DNA from: Bacteroidota bacterium
GTDB taxonomy: Bacteria > Bacteroidota > Bacteroidia > Chitinophagales > Chitinophagaceae
Assembly (NCBI GenBank): GCA_023422835.1
Contig: JAFAGI010000004.1
Coordinates: forward strand, 40,275 to 104,274
Reading direction: 5' to 3'
DNA: 64,000 bases
The translations under genes were made by a program, and so were the position numbers. Positions 1 to 8,413 of this stretch are shown one piece after another; the stretch's first letter is position 1; the number at the start of each line of letters is the position of its first letter. Under the pieces are notes generated by a model. The model made no database searches. It saw nothing but the letters and a program-made list of their open reading frames with translations, and was not told where the DNA came from.

Positions 1-294
1 ATGGGAAAGAAAAAGAATGCTAACGGCGCTAATGCTGAAGCACACACAGTGATAGCAATAGAAGGCATAGACATGGCCTCCTTAAAATCGCTCAACCAAA
101 GCATACAAAATGCACAGGGAGTTGCTGCCACCAAAATGAAGTACGGGGCTGCGGGTTCTTCTATTGTGGTGGATCATAAAGGTACTACAGACCAGTTGCT
201 GCAAATCATCCAGCCCCTATCCAACGGTATTCTCGCGGACAAAAATATCACCGGCCTGGAAGATGGTACAATATCCGTTAAGGTAAAGAAATAG
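1..294 (+). CDS. Small HMA-like hypothetical protein (possibly 5'-truncated by window edge)
   Basis: The protein is 97 residues with a lysine-rich N-terminus (MGKKKN) and no signal peptide. Residues about 16-95 show the beta-alpha-beta-beta-alpha-beta spacing of a ferredoxin-like heavy-metal-associated fold: a strand (TVIAIEG), a helix around SLKSLNQSIQ, then GV and paired strands. The CxxC metal ligands are absent, so if the fold is right it would not bind metal in the usual way. The ATG is the first base of the window, so a longer upstream reading frame cannot be excluded. A strong terminator follows 20 bp after the stop. The fold is an inference from pattern; the function is unknown. Confidence 0.55.
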   Translation: MGKKKNANGANAEAHTVIAIEGIDMASLKSLNQSIQNAQGVAATKMKYGAAGSSIVVDHKGTTDQLLQIIQPLSNGILADKNITGLEDGTISVKVKK

Positions 295-313
295 GTTATT
301 TACCATTACAATT

Positions 314-348
314 AAAAAATGCGAAGCAGTTCAAACTTCGCATTTTTT
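314..348 (+). terminator. Rho-independent terminator
   Basis: The 13-bp arms AAAAAATGCGAAG and CTTCGCATTTTTT enclose a 9-nt loop, and the right arm ends in six T. It lies just after the first gene. The A-run on the left arm lets it work for the convergent DUF4920 gene as well. Confidence 0.85.
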
Positions 349-373
349 GGTATAGATATTAGATTTATAACCA

Positions 374-856
374 TCAGTCTAATACTTTAATACTTGCTGC
401 TGTAAACCTTGATCGCATTTCAGGTTGGGTAATAGCATCTATTTCCGATTGCGGCTTCTTGGCATCTTCAGCAAAATGTTTCAATTCTTTTACGCTCATC
501 ATTTGTTTATAGGCTTCTCCTGTCAGCAATACCTCTTTGCCGCGAATATCTTTGGGAACAAAAAATCCGTAATCCTTCATTTTTACAAAAATCTGTTCGC
601 CATTTTCGAGGTCAACGTTCATCCAACAGCCTTTGTTCTCGCATACGTTGGCTACCCTCCCTTTAACCTGCATAGCAACAGGCTTATCATTCGTTACTGT
701 TTTATTGAATTGCGCAGCAGTTACCATTTGCGCTTTAGCTGATTTATTTCCATAAATAGCTCCCTGTACAGCAGGATTGATATTTTTTGCTTCCTGCGCA
801 TTTACGTTGAAGTATAATGCTAAAATAAATAGCGATGATAATAAAGTATGTTTCAT
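374..856 (-). CDS. DUF4920 domain exported protein
   Basis: The protein has 160 residues with a signal peptide at about 1-20 ending in NVNA-Q, so it is predicted to be periplasmic. The DUF4920 core carries the family hallmark VCENKGCWM (Cys72, Cys77), followed by a strand-rich OB-like region (VDLENGEQIFVKMKDYGFFVP). The two conserved cysteines suggest a metal or redox site, but no biochemical role is established. The gene is convergent with the first gene across a shared terminator. Its start codon lies in an ACACATGAAA context that is also seen at the sigma-factor gene near 28.4 kb, and a copy of the dispersed repeat sits 30 bp upstream. Confidence 0.85.
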   Translation of the reverse strand: MKHTLLSSLFILALYFNVNAQEAKNINPAVQGAIYGNKSAKAQMVTAAQFNKTVTNDKPVAMQVKGRVANVCENKGCWMNVDLENGEQIFVKMKDYGFFVPKDIRGKEVLLTGEAYKQMMSVKELKHFAEDAKKPQSEIDAITQPEMRSRFTAASIKVLD

Positions 857-885
857 GTGTGTATATTTAATTGTTTTTCAGTTGC

Positions 886-967
886 CACATGGAATAATCA
901 TTTTTTTTAGATTCAATATTCATTCATGGTTGGTATAGATTCTTAATCTTTATGGTTATTTCATGTG
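886..967 (-). repeat. Dispersed palindromic-ended repeat, copy 1 (82 bp)
   Basis: The unit begins with CACATGGAATAATC and ends with GGTTATTTCATGTG, which are near-perfect inverted ends. Read on the minus strand, its first 40 bases are identical to positions 28215-28254, including ATCTATACCAACC. It lies in the 200-bp gap between the ABC ATPase gene and DUF4920. There is no coding potential. Confidence 0.85.
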
Positions 968-1057
968 TTAATATTTAATTTTGTTTTTACCTGCCGGGAT
1001 TGTATAAACTTACCAGAAACTTTATTTTATACACAAATATAATTTCTAGTACGTAAA

Positions 1058-1720
1058 TCAATTAATAATTTTTTTTGAATCAGGCATATCGATTGAAATA
1101 TTTTTATAGGCTCTTAAATCTATTATCTCTTTACAAAAGCTATACTCATTTTTATCATTGCTCGATACAATCACTGTGCGCTGTTTGCAATAAGTATTGA
1201 TGAGGTAGTGGTACAGCTCATATCCTTCTTGGTCTAAGTTGGTACATGGCTCATCGAGCAGCAGTACAGGTACGTTGGAGAATACAGCCTGCGCCAGTTT
1301 CAGCCGTTGCTTCATGCCACTTGAATAGTAGCGTATCTGTTTGTCTGCGGCTTGCAAGAGCTGCACTTCGTCCAGTATATTTGTAATGGAAATATTTTCC
1401 AGGAACGGTTTAAAAGAGCCGTGGAACCGTAGCATTTCCAGGGCAGTCATTTCTTCTACCAACTCCAGGTAAGGCGCTACAATGGCTATGTATGCGTAAA
1501 AGTTGTCGGAGCTGATGGCTGCACCGGATTTTGTAAATGCAACTTTACCCTCTTTTAATTCTATAGCGCCGCTGATACATTGCAGCAACGTGCTTTTACC
1601 GCTACCGTTATTGCCGGTGATGGCACAAGCTTTCGCCGGGAAGAATGTGTGATTGATGCCTCTGAATATCCAGTCGCGATTATATCTTTTGCCGGCATTT
1701 TCTAATGTTATTTCAAGCAT
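1058..1720 (-). CDS. ABC transporter ATP-binding protein
   Basis: This is a single nucleotide-binding domain of about 220 residues. The Walker A motif is GNNGSGKST (about residues 36-44), the signature motif is SSGMKQR, and the Walker B is VLLLDEP followed by the D-loop. Such subunits power export by a separate membrane protein; no permease is encoded nearby, so the substrate is unknown. The short CcmA-like architecture is compatible with many exporters. An upstream in-frame ATG at 1768 would overlap lpxA by 23 bp and add a low-similarity leader; I prefer the ATG at 1720 (MLEITLENAG), which begins at the usual first strand of the domain. The gene is probably co-transcribed with lpxA. Confidence 0.85.
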   Translation of the reverse strand: MLEITLENAGKRYNRDWIFRGINHTFFPAKACAITGNNGSGKSTLLQCISGAIELKEGKVAFTKSGAAISSDNFYAYIAIVAPYLELVEEMTALEMLRFHGSFKPFLENISITNILDEVQLLQAADKQIRYYSSGMKQRLKLAQAVFSNVPVLLLDEPCTNLDQEGYELYHYLINTYCKQRTVIVSSNDKNEYSFCKEIIDLRAYKNISIDMPDSKKIIN

Positions 1721-1745
1721 CAGATCAATAAAGATTTTGAGAATA

Positions 1746-2543
1746 TTATTCTCCGTTTCGTACGGCATCGCCTGAACGCTTGATAATGCCTACCTCACTT
1801 CTCCTGATAAAGCCTACGATCTCATCTCTTTCGTCGGTGGCTTTTATTTCACGTTCAATGTATTCCAGCGCCTGCGATACGTTTAGATTCTGGTTGAAAA
1901 TAATGCGGTAAACATCCATGATGGCGTTGATCCTTTCTGTACTGTAGCCTCTGCGTTTAAGGCCTACACTGTTTACACCGCCGTAGCTCAATGGGTTGCG
2001 TACTGCTTTTACATAAGGAGGCACATCTTTATTTACCATGCTGCCGCCCGCAATGTAAGCGTGCTTACCGATGTGCGTAAACTGTTGTATGGCAGCCATA
2101 CCCGCAATAATTGCCCATTCTTCCATTACAACGTGGCCGGCCATCTGGCAGTTATTGCTCATGATGCAATGATCTCCTATAAAACAATCATGGGCTATGT
2201 GCGAGTAGGCCATAATAAGGCAATTGCTGCCTACATGGGTTTTCCATCTGTCTACAGTGCCCCTGTTGATGGTAACAAATTCGCGGATAGTAGTATTATC
2301 GCCGATCTCGGCAACTGTTTTCTCTCCCTGGAACTTAAGGTCCTGTGGAACAGCAGAGATAACTGCTCCTGGAAAAATGCGGCAGTTTTTACCGATCCTG
2401 GCTCCATCCATAATAGTTACATTATTGCCAATAAGCGTTCCTTCTCCTATCTCTACATCGCCATGGATCACTGTAAACGGATCTATCTTTACACTTTCGG
2501 CAATCTTGGCATTAGGATTTATATACGTATGCGGGTTTATCAT
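1746..2543 (-). CDS. lpxA: Acyl-ACP--UDP-N-acetylglucosamine O-acyltransferase LpxA
   Basis: This is the first enzyme of lipid A synthesis. It moves a hydroxyacyl chain from ACP to the 3-OH of UDP-GlcNAc in the cytoplasm. The 265 residues match the usual family size. The N-terminal two thirds is a left-handed beta helix of hexapeptide repeats (for example IGEGTLIGNNVTIM and IGKNCRIFPG). The segment MAYSHIAHDCFIGDH carries the conserved His pair, one being the catalytic base of the family. The C-terminal helical domain starts near RRGYSTERI. The usual neighbours lpxD and lpxC/fabZ are not adjacent here. A TAnnTTTG box lies 52 bp upstream. Confidence 0.95.
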   Translation of the reverse strand: MINPHTYINPNAKIAESVKIDPFTVIHGDVEIGEGTLIGNNVTIMDGARIGKNCRIFPGAVISAVPQDLKFQGEKTVAEIGDNTTIREFVTINRGTVDRWKTHVGSNCLIMAYSHIAHDCFIGDHCIMSNNCQMAGHVVMEEWAIIAGMAAIQQFTHIGKHAYIAGGSMVNKDVPPYVKAVRNPLSYGGVNSVGLKRRGYSTERINAIMDVYRIIFNQNLNVSQALEYIEREIKATDERDEIVGFIRRSEVGIIKRSGDAVRNGE

Positions 2544-2560
2544 AAAAACAATTCAAGCAA

Positions 2561-2582
2561 TATTAACGGAATTTCGTTAATA
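2561..2582 (-). other. Inverted repeat in the lpxA leader
   Basis: The arms TATTAACG and CGTTAATA are separated by 6 nt and sit between the predicted promoter and the lpxA start. It could be an operator or an mRNA hairpin; it has no T-run, so it is not a classical terminator. Confidence 0.4.
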
Positions 2583-2594
2583 ATTTACAAAGTG

Positions 2595-2602
2595 CAAAAG
2601 TA
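2595..2602 (-). promoter_or_regulatory. Bacteroidota -7 box (TACTTTTG) for lpxA
   Basis: Read on the minus strand this is TACTTTTG followed by C, an exact match to TAnnTTTG. It predicts a start of transcription about 45 nt upstream of the lpxA ATG. A clear -33 TTG is not visible. Confidence 0.5.
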
Positions 2603-2703
2603 AATATATTTACCCGAATCCGGCACTTGCCTTTAAAATTTTATTGAAGAGTAATTTTTGTCCATTAGGTCACTGCAATCGAAGAAGCCAATAAGAGCAA
2701 ATC

Positions 2704-3294
2704 TTACCTTTCTTTTAAAGCTATATGGTCAGCAGTTGCCTTTAACTGGAAGAAAAATTCTTCGCCGTATCTTCTGATCAGCGGTTCTTTTAAAAATTCA
2801 AACACCGGCACTTTAAGGGATGCGCCCAGGTTGCATGCTGCTTTGCAGATGTCTGTGCGTGGTTCGTAATTGAGGTATTCAATATTTTCGTCAGCGCTGC
2901 TTTTTTCTGTCTTTATCGGGAATAGATGGCAACTGATAGGTTTTTTCCATCCCAACCTGCCGTCATTATAAGCTTTTTCAATAGCACATTTGATGATACC
3001 ATTCTTGTCCCTGATGCCGTAAGCGCAGATGGCATTATTAATGGTGGGCGTTACATTACCAAAGCTTTCATCATACACGTACTTGCCCTGAAGTTCTACC
3101 TGTGCAATGCCTTCAGACGTCATGTACTCTTTGATTACAGCATAACTATTTTCGAGTTCAACGAGTTCATCATCTTCAAGCGGGGCGCCGGCATCGCCGT
3201 CTTCACAACAGGCGCCTTTGCACCTGGCAAGGTCACAAACAAATTGTTTTTCTACGATTTCGTCGCTTATCAACAGATTATCGATGACGATCAT
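2704..3294 (-). CDS. DUF3109 family cysteine-rich protein
   Basis: This 196-residue cytoplasmic protein carries the N-terminal cluster CDLARCKGACC (Cys20, 25, 29, 30). Further cysteines lie at AICAYG, IIKCAIEK, ISCHLFP and DICKAACNLG. The spacing matches the DUF3109 family, which is related to YkgJ-type zinc or iron-sulphur binding proteins. The cysteine set probably holds a metal cluster; no reaction is known. It is encoded alone, head to tail with gldE upstream and lpxA downstream, with a gap of about 160 bp to the lpxA start. Confidence 0.85.
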   Translation of the reverse strand: MIVIDNLLISDEIVEKQFVCDLARCKGACCEDGDAGAPLEDDELVELENSYAVIKEYMTSEGIAQVELQGKYVYDESFGNVTPTINNAICAYGIRDKNGIIKCAIEKAYNDGRLGWKKPISCHLFPIKTEKSSADENIEYLNYEPRTDICKAACNLGASLKVPVFEFLKEPLIRRYGEEFFFQLKATADHIALKER

Positions 3295-3360
3295 GTTTAA
3301 AATTTATCTTTAGAGCAGATTTGCCGGTCAGGGTTTAGTTTTGAAAAAATTTTTTAGTGG

Positions 3361-4668
3361 CTAATCCTGTAGTTCAATGCTAACTTTTACTTTCTGAAGC
3401 CTGTTTTTGTTTACTTCCAGCACAGTGAAAACAAAATCGCCCGAAACAATTTTTTCTCCCACAGCCGGGATTTCACCTGCAATTTCCAGCACCAGGCCGG
3501 CAACAGAGTCGCTATCGTCCTTTACCAGGTCAAAAGTATCTAACGGCAGGCTCATTACTTTACATGCATCGCTTATTTTCACTTTGCCATTGAAGATATA
3601 GTTATAGTCGTTTAGCCGTTCATATGTTTTTTCATGCGGATCGTATTCGGTTTTTATTTCCCCAATTACCGAAGCGTGTATATCGTCTAAGGTTACCATT
3701 CCACTGGTTCCGCCAAATTCATCAACTACAATAGCCAGGCTTATGCTTTTGTCTACAAACTCTTCCAGCAGTTCTTCAATAAGCTTGTATTCATGCACGT
3801 AGTATACAGGTTCAATCACGGAATGCCAGTCAAAGCCTTTGTCTTTGAGGTGCAGCAGCAAGTTGCGCACATTAATGACACCAACCGTTTCATCTAAGTT
3901 ATTTTTATAGACAGGCAATTTGGTATAATGTATCTGCTGCACTTTTCTGATCACTTCAGCAAACGAAAGGCTGTGCTCGAGCCCGACCACATCCAGCCTG
4001 GAACGCATCACCTGCTTTACAGGAATTTTGTTGAAGTTTAATACGCCTTTCAATATCTTCTTTTCTTCTTCTGATGCCTCATCGGTTTTTACTTTGTTGA
4101 TGACGGTATCTATTTCCATATTGCTGAGCGTGTTGTTGTTTCGCTTAAACATAGATGCTTCCAGTTTTCCGGCAGAGAAAAGCATCCAGGCAGAGGCCCT
4201 GTGAAAAATATAATAGATAAACTCTGTAATGATACCGAAATCTTTTGAAAAACGGATGTTTTCCTGCGCAGCATAAGCTTTAGGCAGGCATTCACAAAAA
4301 AGAAAGATCACCAGGATAAGCGTTATAACCTTCAGGCCAAGCATTATACCATGCCCGATACTCGGGTCTGGAATCAGGCTGTCTATCAGCAGGTTTGAGG
4401 TAAGCGCAATGCCCAGGTAAAAAAATATACTGGCCACCTGCATGGAGAAAAGTAGCTCCTGTGGTTTTTCCAGCAGGTCTACCACCCGCTTGTATGCGGG
4501 CTGCGGCTTGGTTTTTATGAGATTGATATCTTTTTGTTCTAATGATAAAAATGCTACCTGCGAACCGGAAGACACAAAAGCAAGTATCACCAGACCCAGC
4601 AAAATGATAGCAAGCACAGTAGACGACTGTGGATTGGGCAGTTGCAGTATCACGGTCAATAGGTTCAT
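3361..4668 (-). CDS. gldE: Gliding motility-associated protein GldE (CNNM/CBS family)
   Basis: The 435-residue protein is built like hemolysin C/CorC transporters. It has an N-terminal CNNM/DUF21 membrane domain with about four hydrophobic segments (first at about 15-35), a CBS-domain pair (about 205-330, from VKQVMRSRLDVV to the SLAIVVDEFGGTSGMVT segment) and a C-terminal CorC_HlyC domain (about 350-432). In gliding Bacteroidota the gldE product supports GldD and the gliding/type IX secretion machinery, but the family also occurs in non-motile species. No gldD or other gld gene is adjacent. The motility role is therefore family knowledge only; magnesium or cobalt efflux is the alternative. 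Confidence 0.8.
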   Translation of the reverse strand: MNLLTVILQLPNPQSSTVLAIILLGLVILAFVSSGSQVAFLSLEQKDINLIKTKPQPAYKRVVDLLEKPQELLFSMQVASIFFYLGIALTSNLLIDSLIPDPSIGHGIMLGLKVITLILVIFLFCECLPKAYAAQENIRFSKDFGIITEFIYYIFHRASAWMLFSAGKLEASMFKRNNNTLSNMEIDTVINKVKTDEASEEEKKILKGVLNFNKIPVKQVMRSRLDVVGLEHSLSFAEVIRKVQQIHYTKLPVYKNNLDETVGVINVRNLLLHLKDKGFDWHSVIEPVYYVHEYKLIEELLEEFVDKSISLAIVVDEFGGTSGMVTLDDIHASVIGEIKTEYDPHEKTYERLNDYNYIFNGKVKISDACKVMSLPLDTFDLVKDDSDSVAGLVLEIAGEIPAVGEKIVSGDFVFTVLEVNKNRLQKVKVSIELQD

Positions 4669-4753
4669 ATGCTTACTGATGATTAATGATTAAAAATGCA
4701 TCCAGTATTTAAGTGATGAAGATAAAACTTTTATTTTTTTTACGGATAATTTT

Positions 4754-5785
4754 CTATCCTTTAAATGCATTCCAGCCTTGAGCGGTAATGTCGTAAAGGT
4801 TGCCGCCTTTTGTTTTTATCCTGGTGCCTTCTTCCGGGGCTGTGGTATAGCCGATCACAGCAATATCTTCATTGAGTGTGATCTTTTCATAATCTTCCTG
4901 TTTCAGCGTAAAGATCAGTTCGTAATCTTCGCCGCCGCTCAATGCACATGCTGTAGGGTCAAGATTAAATTTATAGGCTGCCATCCTTGATTTTTCATGA
5001 ATGGGCAGCTTCTCTTCAAATATCATACAGCCCAGGTTGCTTTTTTTGGTGATGTGCAGTATCTCACTGCTGAGCCCGTCGCTTACATCCTGCATGGATG
5101 TAGGTGTAATATTATTCTTTTCAAAAAACGCTATGATATCTTTCCTGGCTTCCGGCATCAGCAATTTTCCTACAATGTAGTCTTCGCCTTCCAGGTCGGG
5201 CTGTACGCCTGGGCTCTGCATGTAAATAGCCTTCTCTCTTTCCAGCAATGTCAATCCCAGGAATGCGCCGCCCACATCGCCTGAAACGCAGATGAGGTCT
5301 CCCTGCTGAGCAGTAGAGCGCTGTACAAATTTATCCGGGGCTACCTCGCCCAGAGCAGTAACTGAGATAATAAAACCTTTACCGGAAGAGGAGGTATCGC
5401 CGCCCACCAGGTCTACTTTATATTTTTTGCAGGCAGCATAAATGCCTTCGTAAAATTCATCCAGCGCTTCCACCGAAAAGCGGTTGCTGATGCCGATGCT
5501 TACTGTGATCTGCGTAGGTTGTGCGTTCATAGCGTAAACATCACTGAGGTTTACGATCACAGATTTATAACCCAGGTGTTTCAGCGGTGTATAAGAAAGA
5601 TCGAAATGAATGCCTTCTATCAAAAGGTCGGTGGTGACTACGGTTTGCTTGCCAAAATGGTCTATCACAGCAGCATCATCGCCCACGCCAACGATGGTAG
5701 ATGCATTGTACATTTCAAAGTTTCTGGTCAGGTGGTCAATAAGGCCGAATTCGCCCAAATCCGATATTTCCGTGCGTTTTTCCAT
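4754..5785 (-). CDS. thiL: Thiamine-phosphate kinase ThiL
   Basis: ThiL phosphorylates thiamine monophosphate with ATP to give thiamine pyrophosphate. The 343 residues show the AIR-synthase-like fold. GVGDDAAV (residues 33-40) is the phosphate/magnesium-binding motif, DLLIEGIHFD follows, and further motifs are VGGDTSSS and MQDVSDGLSSE. The C-terminus contains CALSGGEDYELIFT, typical of ThiL. No other thiamine biosynthesis gene is nearby, although a thiamine-binding protein is encoded at 62.9 kb. The gap to gldE is about 85 bp on the same strand, so co-transcription is possible. Confidence 0.95.
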   Translation of the reverse strand: MEKRTEISDLGEFGLIDHLTRNFEMYNASTIVGVGDDAAVIDHFGKQTVVTTDLLIEGIHFDLSYTPLKHLGYKSVIVNLSDVYAMNAQPTQITVSIGISNRFSVEALDEFYEGIYAACKKYKVDLVGGDTSSSGKGFIISVTALGEVAPDKFVQRSTAQQGDLICVSGDVGGAFLGLTLLEREKAIYMQSPGVQPDLEGEDYIVGKLLMPEARKDIIAFFEKNNITPTSMQDVSDGLSSEILHITKKSNLGCMIFEEKLPIHEKSRMAAYKFNLDPTACALSGGEDYELIFTLKQEDYEKITLNEDIAVIGYTTAPEEGTRIKTKGGNLYDITAQGWNAFKG

Positions 5786-5878
5786 CAGGCAAAGATATTA
5801 CAAATTGCAGATTACAGATTACAAATTGCGAATTACCATTCACCATATCACATTCCCTATTTACCCATTCATCATCCA

Positions 5879-6607
5879 TCAAACAATCACTAAATTTTCC
5901 TCTTCAATTAACGGCAGATTGTGAAAGCGCATCACCAGGTTGGCTACCACAGCTACATCCCTGCCGCAATAGCATACAATTCTTTCCAGGTCGTTTTGCT
6001 CGTAGTACACGTTGCGTACATCGCTGCCTTTGATGTCTGTTTTTGAGGTGGGCACATCCAGCACATTAGCCAGCAGGTCAAGCGATATATAACTTTTATA
6101 GTCGCCAAAGCGCCACCAGTGCAGCGTATCGATGGTTTTTGTTTCCCACGGCCTGGTAGCATAAGAAGGCAGGAACGCCGGAAGCGTGATGCCGTTTGCC
6201 AGTATCCTGCGGCAGATGTAGGGTATATCAAACTCTTTAATGTTGTGGCCTACAAAATAAAAATCGAAGAATTTTTTTTCAAACCTGTGCACGGTAGCAA
6301 TAAAATCGAGCAATATCTCCTTCTCATCGTGGCCGGAAATATTTTTGATCTTGAGCATAATTTTACCGTCATCTCCCGGGTAAATATATCCTACCGTGAT
6401 ACAGATGATCTTGCCAAACTCTGCAAGAATGCCTGCGCGCTCGTTATAGAATAAATTTATATCTTCGTCATCGGAAATAATTTTAGCATTTTTTTCAATG
6501 AATAAACTTTTCCATTTTTCGTTCATATCTGAGAAACATTTACTTTGTGGTATTGTTTCAATATCTATAAAAAGATATTGGGAGATATTGTATAATAGCT
6601 CGTTCAT
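5879..6607 (-). CDS. PolB-related 3'-5' exonuclease
   Basis: The 242-residue protein has an RNase H-like exonuclease fold. Exo I is FIDIETIP (Asp15, Glu17), Exo II is VGHNIKEFDIPYI, and Exo III is YCGRDVAVV near the C-terminus. This is the stand-alone family related to the proofreading domain of DNA polymerase B (PF10108 type). It should trim single-stranded DNA from the 3' end with two metal ions. The cellular pathway is not established. It is transcribed divergently from the coiled-coil gene across 40 bp. Confidence 0.85.
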   Translation of the reverse strand: MNELLYNISQYLFIDIETIPQSKCFSDMNEKWKSLFIEKNAKIISDDEDINLFYNERAGILAEFGKIICITVGYIYPGDDGKIMLKIKNISGHDEKEILLDFIATVHRFEKKFFDFYFVGHNIKEFDIPYICRRILANGITLPAFLPSYATRPWETKTIDTLHWWRFGDYKSYISLDLLANVLDVPTSKTDIKGSDVRNVYYEQNDLERIVCYCGRDVAVVANLVMRFHNLPLIEEENLVIV

Positions 6608-6647
6608 AAAACGGTGTTTGTTTGAGTATTAAAGTTAATTAAATATT

Positions 6648-7634
6648 ATGGCATATTCATCTAATCCTACTACGGCCAATCCTGTTCCTGAGACGCCGGA
6701 AAGCAATGGAGGAAATACCAAAATGTGGTACATTATCCTGATTTTGGCGCTGATAGGTACATGGGGATATTTATTTTACGATAAAACAAAAAGCAACCGG
6801 CGGGAAAACGAATTAAGAACACAGATACAAACCACAGACTCTCTGAGAAGCGCAGTACAAATGCAGTTTGATGCCGCTTCAAAGGAATTAGACGCTGCAC
6901 TCGGCCAAAACACCCAGCTTCAGGGTACACTCGCCCAGCAGAAAGCAGAGATAGACCGTTTGAAAAATGAGATTCAAAGTGAGATCAATAATAAAAACGG
7001 GGATCTTAGCCGCGCCCGCGCCCTTATTGAAGAGCTGCGCGGAAAAGTTACCAACCTGGTAGCTCAGATAGAAGTGCTGAGGAAACAGAATGTGCAACTG
7101 GCCACGGCCAACCAATCACTTACCCTGCGCAATGATACGCTGACACAGGAAAAAGTAGCCATTGCGGATACACTCATCACAACCAGGACCGAAAAAGCAA
7201 GGATTGAAGACGAGGCATCCACCTTACATATATCTGAAATACAGATCAGTCCTATATCGGTGGCAAGAAGCGGTAAAGAATCGCAGACATCCCGCGCCAA
7301 CAAGGCAGATTATTTACGCGTAAGCTTTACAATTGATGAAAACAGGGTAGCTTCTTCGGGTCCAAAATCCCTTTATGTGATTGTAACTGACCCCGACGGA
7401 AATGCCGTATCGTCGCCGGCTATGGGGAGCGGCACTTTTACAACCAGGCAAAATGGCGAAAAAGTATTTACAAAGCAGCTTACTGTAAACTACACTACAG
7501 GGGAAAGCCTGCCCGTAAGCTTCAACTGGTCGCAACAGAATGGTTATAAAGCCGGCACTTACCACGTAGAGATCTATCATAACGGCTACCGCATCGGGAA
7601 TGGAAATGCGTCGCTGAGAAAAGGATTGTTTTAA
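6648..7634 (+). CDS. Membrane-anchored coiled-coil protein of unknown function
   Basis: The 328 residues comprise a Pro/Asn-rich N-terminus and one membrane segment at about 27-45 (MWYIILILALIGTWGYLFY). A long heptad-rich coiled coil runs about 50-185 (repeated Q, L, E and R, for example LRTQIQTTDSL and VAQIEVLRKQN). A beta-rich C-terminal domain occupies about 195-328 (SISPVSVARS-like strands ending in YHVEIYHNGYRIG). The topology suggests a periplasmic coiled coil anchored in the inner membrane. I recognise no named domain; the layout is common in Chitinophagaceae. Function is unknown. Confidence 0.75.
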   Translation: MAYSSNPTTANPVPETPESNGGNTKMWYIILILALIGTWGYLFYDKTKSNRRENELRTQIQTTDSLRSAVQMQFDAASKELDAALGQNTQLQGTLAQQKAEIDRLKNEIQSEINNKNGDLSRARALIEELRGKVTNLVAQIEVLRKQNVQLATANQSLTLRNDTLTQEKVAIADTLITTRTEKARIEDEASTLHISEIQISPISVARSGKESQTSRANKADYLRVSFTIDENRVASSGPKSLYVIVTDPDGNAVSSPAMGSGTFTTRQNGEKVFTKQLTVNYTTGESLPVSFNWSQQNGYKAGTYHVEIYHNGYRIGNGNASLRKGLF

Positions 7635-7802
7635 TCAGCCGTAGCCGTCATTTTCGTATACGATTTTAACAGCCAGTGAGCAGCCGCCATCGTGATCAAT
7701 TTTTGCGCGGCACACAAATTGAGGCTTTACAATTAAATGCAGTATGATGATATTTATTATGTCAAAACATCTACAGTAACCATAAAAATTAAAATTTTAC
7801 GG

Positions 7803-8318
7803 ATGAAAAAGATTCAGATAATATTTTGCACACTATTTCTAATGGCGGCGTTCTGTTCTTGCAGTGACAGGAATCCCCAAAACCGCACGGCAAACAGGAC
7901 AGAGAAAATTATCCGCAATCAGATAAAAACTACTGCTACCGGCGGCCTGAATGTGTACCAGGCATTTCTTATACACCAAGATGGCTCATTGGTTGGCAGG
8001 GACAACGCCATTAAGGTAGATGAAAACGCAGAACTCAGGCTGTACATCCGTGGCTGGGTAGGGCCTGACGGGATTATTTCCCTGGGCGCTTCGCAGAACT
8101 TTGTATCCGACAAAGGTACCGTACTTTGGGAAGAGCCTGATATTTTTTCAAGCCAGGGACCCGTAACGGTTGATGATGCACAGGTGCTTCGCCTGATTAT
8201 CAATGTAGGCATATTTCAACCCGAGATCAAACATTATACAACGCAGATAAAAGTGTGGAATAAAGTAAATCCTACACAGTCTGTGACTGCTGATGTAAAA
8301 TTTACGATTGTGAGATAA
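7803..8318 (+). CDS. Lipoprotein of unknown function
   Basis: Starting at ATG 7803 (MKKIQIIFCTLFLMAAFCSC) gives 171 residues with a clear lipoprotein signal and a lipobox ending in Cys. An in-frame ATG 66 bp upstream would bury the signal and is rejected. The mature part is beta-rich (GGLNVYQAFLIHQDGSL; LRLYIRGWVGPDG) without a motif I recognise. It may be a surface or periplasmic lipoprotein. It sits between the coiled-coil protein (same strand, 170-bp gap) and a convergent beta-helix lipoprotein. Confidence 0.7.
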   Translation: MKKIQIIFCTLFLMAAFCSCSDRNPQNRTANRTEKIIRNQIKTTATGGLNVYQAFLIHQDGSLVGRDNAIKVDENAELRLYIRGWVGPDGIISLGASQNFVSDKGTVLWEEPDIFSSQGPVTVDDAQVLRLIINVGIFQPEIKHYTTQIKVWNKVNPTQSVTADVKFTIVR

Positions 8319-8363
8319 GCATTCAAAAAACTACAACCAGATTAATTTTCATGAACAAAAGAT

Positions 8364-8386
8364 AGGCTGCCCGTTTTGGACAGCCT
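8364..8386. terminator. Stem-loop between convergent lipoprotein genes
   Basis: AGGCTG pairs with CAGCCT, then one mismatch, then CC/GG around a GTTTT loop. On the minus strand it is followed by TATCTTTTG, so it best serves the beta-helix lipoprotein gene; the plus-strand gene may also use it. Confidence 0.5.
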
Positions 8387-8413
8387 CAGTTCTAAATGGT
8401 AAGTTATCAGTAA

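Noticed and set aside
1721-1768. Longer start of the ABC ATPase
   Set aside because: The extra 16 residues overlap lpxA and precede the first strand of the domain; possible but less likely.
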